From Actinacidiphila epipremni (lineage in GTDB: Bacteria; Actinomycetota; Actinomycetes; Streptomycetales; Streptomycetaceae): a DNA stretch of 64,000 nucleotides. Positions 10,237-17,054 of this stretch are shown one piece after another. The notes beneath the pieces were generated by a model, which was given only the letters and a program-made list of their open reading frames with translations, did no database searches and was not told the DNA's origin. The stretch covers positions 124,001 through 188,000 of the forward strand of contig NZ_JAATEJ010000012.1 in assembly GCF_012034175.1 (NCBI RefSeq), read 5' to 3'. Position 1 is the first letter of the stretch, and each line of letters opens with the position of its first letter. A program made the position numbers and the translations under genes.

Positions 10237-11490
10237 GTGAGGAATGCGGTGAGGCGCGCGTGGCGTGCGGGTGCGGGTGCGGTGCTGTGTGCGGCGCTGG
10301 TCGCCGGCTGCGGCGGCGCGGCGGACGGCGGCGGGGGTGGCGGTACGGGCGGCGGTGCGGGCGGCGGCAGCGGCCCGGACGGGAAACCGGGGGCCGGCAC
10401 CGCGGCGGACCGCCGGCTGTCCGGCGCGGTGATCACCGTCGCGCCCGGCGACGGCGCCAAGGACGTCGCCCCCGACGGCGCCCCCGTGGTGAGCGTCACC
10501 CACGGCACCCTCACCGGCGTCCGGCTGCAGGCCGCCGACGGCACGGCGGTGCCGGGCGCGCTCGCCGCCGACCGCCGCAGCTGGCGCCCGGCGCGGCGGC
10601 TCGCACTCGCCACGCAGTACACCGTGGACGCCCTCGCGACCGATACGCACGGCCGGGAGGCCGCCCGGCACACCGTCTTCACCACCTTCGTCCCGCAGCA
10701 CACCGTCATCGGCTTCTTCAGCCCCGAGGACGGCACCACCGTCGGCGACGGCATGATCGTCTCGCTCGACTTCAGCCGCCCGGTCGCCGACCGGGCCGCC
10801 GTGGAGCGCGCCGTGACCGTCACCGCCGAGCCCGCCGTCCCCGTCGTCGGCCACTGGTTCGGCGACCAGCGCCTGGACCTGCGCCCCGCCGCGTACTGGC
10901 GGCCCGGCAGCCGCGTCACCCTGCACCTGCGGCTGCGCGACGTGCAGGCCGCCCCCGGCGTCTACGGCACGCAGTCCAAGGACGTGCACTTCACCATCGG
11001 GCGCGACCAGCGCTCCACCGTCGACGCCGCCGCGCACACCCTGACCGTCCGGCGCGGCGGCCGGGTCGTCCGCAGCCTGGACGTTTCCACCGGCGCGCCC
11101 GGCCACACCACGTACAACGGCGTGATGGTCATCGCCCAGAAGTTCGCCGTGACCCGGATGGACAGCCGCACCGTCGGCTTCGGCGGCGAGTACGACATCC
11201 CCGACGTCCCGCACGCGATGCGCCTGACCCGCTCGGGCACCTTCGTGCACGGCAACTACTGGTCCGCGCCCGACGTGTTCGGCCGCACCAACGTCAGCCA
11301 CGGCTGCATCGGCCTGTTCGACACCAAGGGCGGCGGCGCCGACACCCCGGCCGGCTGGTTCTATGACCACTCGCTCGTCGGTGACCCGATCCGGGTGGTG
11401 AATTCACACGACGTCACCGTCGCGCCCGACAACGGAATGAGCGGCTGGAATCTCTCCTGGGCGCAATGGGTCGCCGGTTCGGCACTGTGA
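10237..11490 (+). CDS. Lipoprotein L,D-transpeptidase (YkuD), first of a tandem pair
   Basis: A protein of 417 residues (413 if the GTG at 10249 is used, which has GAGGA 5 nt upstream). An Arg-rich n-region and hydrophobic core end in the lipobox LVAGC (Cys 25). A Gly-rich linker follows, then two Ig-like domains as in mycobacterial LdtMt2 (about 65-260), and a C-terminal YkuD catalytic domain with HGNYW...SHGCIG, nucleophile Cys 357. L,D-transpeptidases make 3-3 cross-links in peptidoglycan outside the membrane. The C-terminal Trp-rich tail (MSGWNLSWAQW) is shared with the downstream paralogue. Both are probably anchored to the outer face of the membrane. Confidence 0.92.
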   Translation: MRNAVRRAWRAGAGAVLCAALVAGCGGAADGGGGGGTGGGAGGGSGPDGKPGAGTAADRRLSGAVITVAPGDGAKDVAPDGAPVVSVTHGTLTGVRLQAADGTAVPGALAADRRSWRPARRLALATQYTVDALATDTHGREAARHTVFTTFVPQHTVIGFFSPEDGTTVGDGMIVSLDFSRPVADRAAVERAVTVTAEPAVPVVGHWFGDQRLDLRPAAYWRPGSRVTLHLRLRDVQAAPGVYGTQSKDVHFTIGRDQRSTVDAAAHTLTVRRGGRVVRSLDVSTGAPGHTTYNGVMVIAQKFAVTRMDSRTVGFGGEYDIPDVPHAMRLTRSGTFVHGNYWSAPDVFGRTNVSHGCIGLFDTKGGGADTPAGWFYDHSLVGDPIRVVNSHDVTVAPDNGMSGWNLSWAQWVAGSAL

Positions 11491-11686
11491 GTGGCGAAAT
11501 TGACGTCAACTCCGTGGCGGAGCTGTGAAAAGTCGCGGTAATGCTGTGAACTCCCTTGAGAGGGAACCGAATCGCCTCGCTGTGCGTCGATCTTGACGAC
11601 CGCGCGTCGGAACCGCACTCCTGTGCGGCGCGCCGCCGCGCCCAGGTCGGAACGTCTGCACGACAGCACAGCAAGGAGTGAGGCCC

Positions 11687-11782
11687 ATGTCCTGCTCGAA
11701 CCCGGACTGCCGGAAAATGGGATGCGGCACCGAACCGGCGCCGCGACCTTCACAGCCCCGCGGACCGCGCACGGCCACCTGA
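11687..11782 (+). CDS. Possible 31-residue Cys-rich peptide
   Basis: An ATG at 11687 with AAGGAG 8 nt upstream opens a 31-codon frame ending in TGA. The product starts MSCSNPDCRKMGCG, with three Cys at residues 3, 8 and 13 spaced five apart, and continues as a Pro/Arg-rich tail. The ribosome-binding site is among the best in this window, and the Cys spacing suggests metal binding or a redox role, but I do not recognise the family. It could equally be a leader peptide or chance. Lack of homologues with the same Cys spacing would argue against it. Confidence 0.4.
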   Translation: MSCSNPDCRKMGCGTEPAPRPSQPRGPRTAT

Positions 11783-11814
11783 GCCGGTCCCGCCGTCCCG
11801 CCATCCGCCGCGCC

Positions 11815-11857
11815 CGTTGCGCACATCGCGCTCGTTTCGCTCGTTGCGCGCATCGCG
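11815..11857. repeat. 16-bp direct repeat upstream of the second L,D-transpeptidase gene
   Basis: CGTTGCGCACATCGCG (11815-11830) recurs with one change at 11842-11857, 27 bp start to start. The repeats lie 130-172 bp before the GTG at 11987 and could be regulator sites or a small duplication. Confidence 0.5.
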
Positions 11858-11986
11858 TTCTCAGTGATCTGGGACGCAATGGTGACATTCCTGGGAGCCC
11901 CGGCACGCCGAAGGTGTGGTTTTCTTGCGCCAGCCGGGGGTGTCCAGGGCGTTGGGTGCGGGAAGCGGGCAAGGGGAGTAGCGGAC

Positions 11987-13222
11987 GTGAAGCCGATAGG
12001 CGTTGCGCCTGGTGTCAGGAGGAAGGCGTCGGCGTTCGCGCTCGGCGCGGTGCTGCTGCTGGTGGCGGCATGCGGCGGCGGGGGCGGCGGCGATTCCGCG
12101 TCCGGTGACCACAAGGCGCCGCCCGGTGCCTCGGCGCCGGCGACGACCGACACGGTCGCCTCGACCGCGGTCGTCACCATCGCGCCCGAGGACGGCGCGG
12201 ACGGTGTCGCGACGACGGGCGCGCTGAAGGTCGGCGCGACCGGCGGCAAGCTGTCCAGCGTCGTGGTCAAGGACGACAAGGGCACCGTCGTGCCCGGCGA
12301 CATCAGCGCGGACGGCACCGGCTGGACGCCCAGCGGCCACCTGGACACCTCCACGCAGTACACCGTCGACGCGACCGCGAAGGACGCCGCGGGCCGCGAG
12401 TCCGACAAGCACGCGACCTTCACCACCGTGACCCCCAAGGACACCTTCGTCGGCTACTTCACGCCCGAGGACGGCTCCACGGTCGGGGTCGGCATGGAGG
12501 TCTACCTGCGGTTCAGCCGCCCGATCAGCAACAAGAAGGCCGTCGAGGACGGGGTGCGGGTCAGCGCCGCCCCGTCCGTGCCGGTCGCCGCGAAGTGGAA
12601 CGGCAGCCAGGAGCTCTACATCCGCCCGGCCGACTACTGGACGCCCGGCACCAAGGTCACGCTGAGCCTGGACCTCAAGGGCGTCGAGGGCGCCCCCGGC
12701 GTCTACGGCAAGCAGCAGAAGTCCGTGCACTTCACCATCGGTCGCCGCCAGGTGAGCATCGTGGACGCCTCGAAGCACACGATGACCGTCTACCGCGACA
12801 ACAAGGCGGTCAGGACCATCCCGATCTCCGCCGGCGGCCCGACGCACACCACGTACAACGGCAAGATGGTGATCTCCGAGAAGTACGTCACCACCCGGAT
12901 GAACGGCGACACCGTCGGATTCGGCGGCGAGTACGACATCAAGGACGTGCCGCACGCGATGCGCCTGACGACGTCCGGCACCTTCATCCACGGCAACTAC
13001 TGGGCGGGGCCCTCGGTCTTCGGCCACAGCAACACCAGCCACGGCTGCGTGGGCCTGCACGACGTGCGCGGCGCGCACGACCCCGACACCCCGGCCGCGT
13101 GGTTCTACAACAGCTCGATGATCGGCGACGTCGTCGAGGTCGTGCACTCCAAGGACAAGACCGTGCAGTGGTACAACGGCCTCAACGGCTGGAACCTCAG
13201 CTGGAACGACTGGACCGCGTGA
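11987..13222 (+). CDS. Lipoprotein L,D-transpeptidase (YkuD), second of a tandem pair
   Basis: A 411-residue paralogue of the preceding transpeptidase. The GTG at 11987 was chosen for AGGGGAG 8 nt upstream and because the signal peptide then starts at once: charged start, hydrophobic core, lipobox LVAAC with Cys 29, then a Gly run. Ig-like domains (about 60-255) precede the YkuD domain with HGNYW and SHGCVG, nucleophile Cys 354. The family cross-links meso-DAP residues of peptidoglycan stems. The two copies differ in the N-terminal linker and in many surface positions but share the catalytic core and the C-terminal NGWNLSW motif, which points to an old duplication. The enoyl-CoA hydratase gene begins 17 bp after the stop. 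Confidence 0.92.
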   Translation: MKPIGVAPGVRRKASAFALGAVLLLVAACGGGGGGDSASGDHKAPPGASAPATTDTVASTAVVTIAPEDGADGVATTGALKVGATGGKLSSVVVKDDKGTVVPGDISADGTGWTPSGHLDTSTQYTVDATAKDAAGRESDKHATFTTVTPKDTFVGYFTPEDGSTVGVGMEVYLRFSRPISNKKAVEDGVRVSAAPSVPVAAKWNGSQELYIRPADYWTPGTKVTLSLDLKGVEGAPGVYGKQQKSVHFTIGRRQVSIVDASKHTMTVYRDNKAVRTIPISAGGPTHTTYNGKMVISEKYVTTRMNGDTVGFGGEYDIKDVPHAMRLTTSGTFIHGNYWAGPSVFGHSNTSHGCVGLHDVRGAHDPDTPAAWFYNSSMIGDVVEVVHSKDKTVQWYNGLNGWNLSWNDWTA

Positions 13223-13227
13223 CGCCG

Positions 13228-13233
13228 TAGTCT
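13228..13233 (+). promoter_or_regulatory. -10 element of a probable leaderless promoter for the enoyl-CoA hydratase gene
   Basis: TAGTCT lies exactly 6 nt before the ATG at 13240, with no Shine-Dalgarno sequence between. In actinomycetes this spacing places the transcription start at the A of the start codon. Confidence 0.5.
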
Positions 13234-13239
13234 CGCCGC

Positions 13240-14007
13240 ATGACTGTGACCCTCGAAGTCGACGACGGCGTCGGCACCGTGACGCTCGCCAGGCCGCCGA
13301 TGAACGCGCTGGACAGCGCCATGCAGGACCGGCTCACGCAGCTCGCCCGGGAGATCGGGACGCGGCCCGACGTGCGGGCGGTGGTGCTGTGGGGCGGCGA
13401 GAAGGTCTTTGCGGCCGGCGCGGACATCAAGGAGATGCAGGCCATGTCCTACGAGGACATGGCGCTGCGCTCCGGCCCGCTGCAGGAGGCCTTCACCGCG
13501 ATCGCCCGCATCCCCAAGCCGGTGGTGGCCGCGGTGACCGGGTACGCGCTCGGCGGCGGCTGCGAGCTGGCGCTGTGCGCGGACTTCCGGATCGCCGCGG
13601 AGGACGCCCGGCTCGGCCAGCCGGAGATCCTGCTCGGGCTGATCCCGGGCGCCGGCGGCACGCAGCGGCTGGCCCGGCTCGTCGGTCCGTCCCGCGCCAA
13701 GGACCTGATCTTCACCGGGCGCATGGTCGGCGCGGCGGAGGCGCTCTCGCTCGGGCTGGTCGACAAGGTGGTGCCGGCCGCGGAGGTGTACGACGCCGCG
13801 CGGGAGTGGGCCGGGCGGCTCGCGCGGGGGCCGGCGCTGGCGCTGCGGGCCGCCAAGCAGGCGGTGGACGGCGGTATTGAGACCGACCTCGACAGCGGGC
13901 TCGCGCTGGAACGCGCGCTGTTCGCCGGGCTGTTCGCGACCGCCGACCGCGAGACCGGAATGCGCAGCTTCGTGGAGCAGGGCCCGGGCAAAGCCGAATT
14001 CCGCTGA
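13240..14007 (+). CDS. Enoyl-CoA hydratase/isomerase family protein
   Basis: A 255-residue crotonase. The oxyanion-hole region FAAGADIKEM (57-66) is followed by GGGCELAL with Glu 109 and QPEILLGLIPGAGGTQRL with Glu 129. Both Glu residues that catalyse water addition in enoyl-CoA hydratases are present, so hydration of 2-enoyl-CoA in fatty-acid beta-oxidation or a related route is likely, though the exact substrate is unknown. It stands alone, with no thiolase or acyl-CoA dehydrogenase gene next to it. TAGTCT 6 nt before the ATG indicates its own leaderless transcript instead of read-through from the transpeptidase gene. Confidence 0.9.
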   Translation: MTVTLEVDDGVGTVTLARPPMNALDSAMQDRLTQLAREIGTRPDVRAVVLWGGEKVFAAGADIKEMQAMSYEDMALRSGPLQEAFTAIARIPKPVVAAVTGYALGGGCELALCADFRIAAEDARLGQPEILLGLIPGAGGTQRLARLVGPSRAKDLIFTGRMVGAAEALSLGLVDKVVPAAEVYDAAREWAGRLARGPALALRAAKQAVDGGIETDLDSGLALERALFAGLFATADRETGMRSFVEQGPGKAEFR

Positions 14008-14044
14008 GGCGGGAACGGCGGCCGGTGGCGGGCTCTTGAGTTCT

Positions 14045-14127
14045 GTACGAATTTCGTACATGCTCTCGAACAGTGGTCGCCCGCCGGTGGCGGCATACCT
14101 TAAGGCGGCCTTAGCGCGACCTTAAGG
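14045..14127. promoter_or_regulatory. Palindrome plus 11-bp-phased CCTTA repeats upstream of the ATP-binding protein gene
   Basis: GTACGAATTTCGTAC (14045-14059) is a perfect 7+1+7 palindrome. Downstream, CCTTAAGG at 14098-14105, CCTTA at 14109-14113 and CCTTAAGG at 14120-14127 start exactly 11 bp apart. Heptamer-like units repeated every 11 bp are the known site architecture of OmpR/PhoP-type and SARP regulators. The region is also less GC-rich than its surroundings. The binding protein is unknown. Confidence 0.5.
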
Positions 14128-14311
14128 AATTTCGTGCCGCCACCGATCACCGGGATGGTTGGCTTCGCCAACACTGCAGGTGGGAGCGGTCGCTCCGAGC
14201 TGTTTCATGCCAGTGGAATATGCCTGGACGCAGGTGCGGAACCCCTCATTCCCCCGCGTCAATTCCGCCGGTTGGCACCCGGAGCCGGGTGCTTGCGGCC
14301 ATGATGAACCC

Positions 14312-14839
14312 ATGGCGGGCCGGGGTGGATCTGAGCAGTCGCAGCGGGCGGAGTCCGGTCCCGCGGTGGGCGCCTTACCTTTACTCACCGGGGAAGGCGC
14401 TGTCACGGACGGGGCGGCGGAGGTTGCCGAGGGCGGTGTGCTGGAGCGGCTGGGCGATCCCTCGATCGCCGAGGTCCTGTTGATCTCGCAGCCCGAATCG
14501 GCAGGCAGAGCCCGCCAGATGGTGGTGGCGGTGATGCACAAATGGGCGCTCGCGCCCTACGGCGAGACCGTGGAGCTGCTGACGTCGGAGCTGGTGGGCA
14601 ACGCCGTGCGGCACACCGGCGCCCTCAGCATCGGGCTGCGGACACGGCGCCAGCGCGGCTGGATCAGGGTCGAGGTGCGCGACCCCTCGCGGGCGCTGCC
14701 CTGCCTGCTGCCGGTGCGCGAGCTGGACGTCACCGGGCGCGGCCTGTTCCTGGTCGACCACTTCTCCGACCGCTGGGGCGTCAACCTCCAGTCGCGCGGC
14801 AAGACCACCTGGTTCGAGCTGCGGGTCCAGGACCGCTGA
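14312..14839 (+). CDS. RsbW-like ATP-binding protein (HATPase_c_2)
   Basis: A 175-residue protein with a GHKL ATPase fold in its C-terminal two thirds: N-box TSELVGNAVRHTG (91-103), EVRDPS with Asp 124, TGRGLFLVD (141-149) and GKTTWFEL (163-170). Streptomyces have dozens of such proteins, acting as anti-sigma factor/anti-anti-sigma kinases or as conservon partners. The first 60 residues are polar and variable. The start is uncertain: the ATG at 14312 has CATGAT 6 nt upstream (leaderless spacing) but no Shine-Dalgarno; an in-frame ATG at 14207 would add 35 residues. The sigma factor gene on the opposite strand ends 28 bp downstream, so a functional link is possible but unproven. Confidence 0.75.
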   Translation: MAGRGGSEQSQRAESGPAVGALPLLTGEGAVTDGAAEVAEGGVLERLGDPSIAEVLLISQPESAGRARQMVVAVMHKWALAPYGETVELLTSELVGNAVRHTGALSIGLRTRRQRGWIRVEVRDPSRALPCLLPVRELDVTGRGLFLVDHFSDRWGVNLQSRGKTTWFELRVQDR

Positions 14840-14866
14840 GGCCGGCCCCGGCCGGCGCGCGAGGCG

Positions 14867-15841
14867 TCAGGCCGCCGTCCAGTGGCGCAGCTTCTCCGGA
14901 TTGCGCACCACCCAGATACGGGTGATCCGGTCGCCGTCGACGTCGAAGGCGAAGACCGTCACGACGGTGCCGTCCTGCTCGGCCACCAGCCCCGGCTGCC
15001 CGTTGACCGTACGCTCCAGGAACGTCATGCCGGCCGGCCTGCGGCGGGCGATCTCCGCCCAGGCGTACGCGATCGCCTCGCCGCCCGCGATGGGCTCCAC
15101 GAACGTCACGGCCAGGCCCCCGCCGTCGGCGACCGCCGTGGCGCCGGGGTCCAGCAGCGCGATCAGGGCGGCGATGTCCTGGGCCTCCCACGCGTGCCGG
15201 AACTTGCGGACCACGCCCGCGCGCTGCGCCGCCGGCGTGGCCGAGGGCCGCGCGTCGCGGACCCGGCGGCGGGCGGAGGAGGCCAGCTGGCGGCAGGCCG
15301 CGGGGCTGCGGCCGAGGACCTCGGCGACCTCGGCGAAGGTGTGGCAGAAGACATCGTGCAGGACGAACGCGACACGTTCGGCCGGCGTCATCGATTCCAG
15401 GACGACGAGCAGCGCGAGGCTGACCGACTCGTCCAGCGTGACCCGGTCGGCCGGATCGGCGCCGCCCGCGCCCGGCCGCCCGCCGCCCCACTGCGCGCCC
15501 TCGGGCAGCGGCTCGGGGATCCACTCGCCCACATAGGTCTCCCGCCGGGCGCGGGCCGAGCCGAGCACGTTCAGGCACACCCGGCTGGTGACCGTCGTGA
15601 GCCACGCGGCGGGCGAGGCGACGGCCTGCCGCGCCGGCGGGGACATCGCGTACCAGCGGGCGTACGCCTCCTGGACGGCGTCCTCGGCCTCGGCGAGCGA
15701 CCCCAGCAGCCGGTAGGCGACGTTGATCAGCCGGCGCCGCTCACCGGGACCGGCGTCCGGGCCGGCGTCCGGGCCGGCGTCCGGGCCGGCGTCCGGGCCG
15801 GCGTCCGCGCCACGTGCGGACCCGGCGGATGGGGTGGTCAT
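14867..15841 (-). CDS. ECF41-family sigma factor (SigJ type) with SnoaL-like C-terminal domain
   Basis: A 324-residue extracytoplasmic-function sigma factor. Region 2 is about 33-100, region 4 about 135-200 (MTPAERVAFVLHDVF, then the helix-turn-helix EVAEVLGRSPAACRQLASSARRR), and a SnoaL-like C-terminal domain covers 205-324. ECF41 hallmarks are present: WIPEP at 107-111, DGGG at 239-242 and NPEKL at 314-318. In this family the C-terminal domain both supports and restrains activity, replacing a separate anti-sigma factor. The ATG at 15841 has AAGGAG 10 nt upstream. Residues 13-33 are five tandem DAGP repeats, absent from the family core. It diverges from a LUD-domain gene instead of the usual carboxymuconolactone decarboxylase or oxidoreductase partner. 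Confidence 0.9.
   Translation of the reverse strand: MTTPSAGSARGADAGPDAGPDAGPDAGPDAGPGERRRLINVAYRLLGSLAEAEDAVQEAYARWYAMSPPARQAVASPAAWLTTVTSRVCLNVLGSARARRETYVGEWIPEPLPEGAQWGGGRPGAGGADPADRVTLDESVSLALLVVLESMTPAERVAFVLHDVFCHTFAEVAEVLGRSPAACRQLASSARRRVRDARPSATPAAQRAGVVRKFRHAWEAQDIAALIALLDPGATAVADGGGLAVTFVEPIAGGEAIAYAWAEIARRRPAGMTFLERTVNGQPGLVAEQDGTVVTVFAFDVDGDRITRIWVVRNPEKLRHWTAA
15751..15810. repeat. Five 12-bp tandem repeats coding (DAGP)5 in the sigma factor
   Basis: CGGCGTCCGGGC is repeated at 15751, 15763, 15775, 15787 and 15799, the last copy with one change. Each unit codes four residues on the minus strand, so copy-number changes keep the frame. Confidence 0.85.
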
Positions 15842-16020
15842 GGCGCGGACGCTCCTTCGCTCGTTGTGCTGCCCCTCACCCATATGACAAGGCAGCCGGC
15901 CGGAACGTGAGGCCGGCCCCGCGGCCCGCGCACCCGCCAGCGCCGCCGCCTCACATCCGCGGCAGCTGCGTTGTCGAACCGCTGGAACATCATCCAGCCA
16001 GCAGAAAGCCCGGGACCACC
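15842..16020. promoter_or_regulatory. Divergent promoter region between the ECF41 sigma factor and LUD genes
   Basis: ECF41 factors are reported to recognise TGTCACA at -35 and CGTC at -10. On the minus strand TGTCATA (15883-15889) lies about 40 bp upstream of the sigma factor ATG, matching 6 of 7 positions. Toward the LUD gene, CTCACA followed 17 nt later by GTCG is a weaker match. Either could be the sigma factor's own target, but neither has both boxes intact. Confidence 0.3.
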
Positions 16021-16650
16021 ATGACCACCCGCACACCGGCCCGCCCCTTCGCCGACCCGGCCCCCGCCGACCGCCTGGAGCGGGCAGCCGCCGCGCTGAC
16101 CGTCCACGGCTTCACCGTGGAGATCCTCGACGACCTCGCCGCCGCCCGCTCCCGCGTCGCGGAGCTGATACCGCCCGGCGCCGCCGTCTTCACCGCGGCC
16201 AGCGAGACGCTGCGCCTGTCCGGCATCGAGCAGGACGTCAACGCCGGCGAGACGTACGAGGCGATCAGGCCGCAGGTCCTGGCCCTCGACCGGGCCACCG
16301 GCGCCGACCGGATCCGCAAGCTGCTGGCGAGCCCCGACGTCGCCGTGGGCAGCGTCGCCGCGGTCACCGAGACCGGTTCGCTGGTGATCGCCTCGGGCAG
16401 CGGCAGCCAGCTGCCCGCGTACGCCGGTGGCGCCGCCCGGGCGATCTGGGTCGTCGGGGCGCAGAAGATCGTGCCCGACCTGGAGACCGCGCTGCGGCGG
16501 GTCGAGGAGCACTGCCTGCCGCTGGAGACCGCCCGTACGATGGCGGCCCACGGGTGGCCGAGTGCCGTCAACCGGCTGCTGGTCCTCAACGCGGAGTTCG
16601 TGCCCGGGCGCGGCACGGTCCTGCTGCTGCGGAAGGCCGTCGGCTTCTGA
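16021..16650 (+). CDS. LUD-domain (LutC-like, DUF162) protein
   Basis: A 209-residue LUD-domain protein. The domain begins with RLERAAAALTVHGFTVEILDDLAAARSRVAELIPPGAAV and contains the family's Asp/Gly-rich core VGSVAAVTETGSLVIASGSGSQLPAYAGG and the HIWVVGAQKIVPDLE-like segment (here AIWVVGAQKIVPDLE). LutC-type proteins take part in lactate oxidation with LutA and LutB, but stand-alone LUD proteins of this size, without iron-sulfur domains, have no settled role. No lutA/lutB genes are near. The ATG at 16021 lacks a clear Shine-Dalgarno sequence. It diverges from the ECF41 sigma factor gene and is the likeliest local target. Confidence 0.82.
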   Translation: MTTRTPARPFADPAPADRLERAAAALTVHGFTVEILDDLAAARSRVAELIPPGAAVFTAASETLRLSGIEQDVNAGETYEAIRPQVLALDRATGADRIRKLLASPDVAVGSVAAVTETGSLVIASGSGSQLPAYAGGAARAIWVVGAQKIVPDLETALRRVEEHCLPLETARTMAAHGWPSAVNRLLVLNAEFVPGRGTVLLLRKAVGF

Positions 16651-16686
16651 GCCCGGGCGGCCCCGCGGCAGCCGCCGGGAACAAGT

Positions 16687-16733
16687 GAAGAGGCCCTTCG
16701 CGTCGGGGTGCCGACTGCGTGAAGGGCCTCTTC
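16687..16733 (+). terminator. Strong hairpin terminator after the LUD gene
   Basis: GAAGAGGCCCTTC (16687-16699) pairs perfectly with GAAGGGCCTCTTC (16721-16733). The inner TCGG/CCGA adds four more pairs. No T-run follows, which is normal for Streptomyces terminators. Confidence 0.8.
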
Positions 16734-17054
16734 ATGACCGCCGCGGAGCAGGGGGGTGTGGTCCGCGGCGCTTGGGGAACGGCCGGGCTCGGGTCAGGCG
16801 GCCGTTGGTACGACTGTCGCACGGGCGGTACGGCAGAGCAAACGTCTCTATGCGGCATAGCGGGCAAAAGGGACAATATGCCGAGTGTTCAGCGGGTGAT
16901 GTGCGCCACCCGCCTTGTAAACGACGGAAAATTCTTCTGCCGGTCTTCCAATGTTCTGATGATCTCATTTCCCAGGCGGCCACTACCCGGGACGGCCAGG
17001 ATGGAGGCGACGGTGCTGTCCCGGCACCACCGACGCATACGAGGACTGTGCGAC
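16734..17054. other. AT-richer intergenic region upstream of the quinone oxidoreductase gene
   Basis: This 321-bp stretch has no supported gene. Positions 16840-16980 are visibly less GC-rich than the surroundings. It contains a palindrome TATGCGGCATA (16849-16859) and TATGCC (16877-16882), which pairs with GGCATA (16854-16859). It probably carries the promoter and operator of the gene at 17055, but I cannot place -35/-10 boxes with confidence. Confidence 0.4.

Larger units (their letters stand above)
11491..11986. other. Intergenic region between the two L,D-transpeptidase genes
   Basis: This 496-bp gap contains a possible short gene (11687-11782), a TTGACG -35-like hexamer at 11593-11598, a CCGCAC/GTGCGG hairpin with a 4-nt loop at 11613-11628, and a 16-bp direct repeat at 11815-11857. 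No larger protein is supported by codon position or domain content. Confidence 0.45.

Noticed and set aside
14064-14080. SOS (LexA) box near TCGAAC
   Set aside because: Only one half-site matches; the partner GTTCG is absent, so a LexA site is not supported.
14183-14196. CebR-like box GGAGCG-GT-CGCTCC before the ATP-binding protein gene
   Set aside because: Two extra central bases break the LacI-type half-site spacing, and the gene has no link to sugar use.
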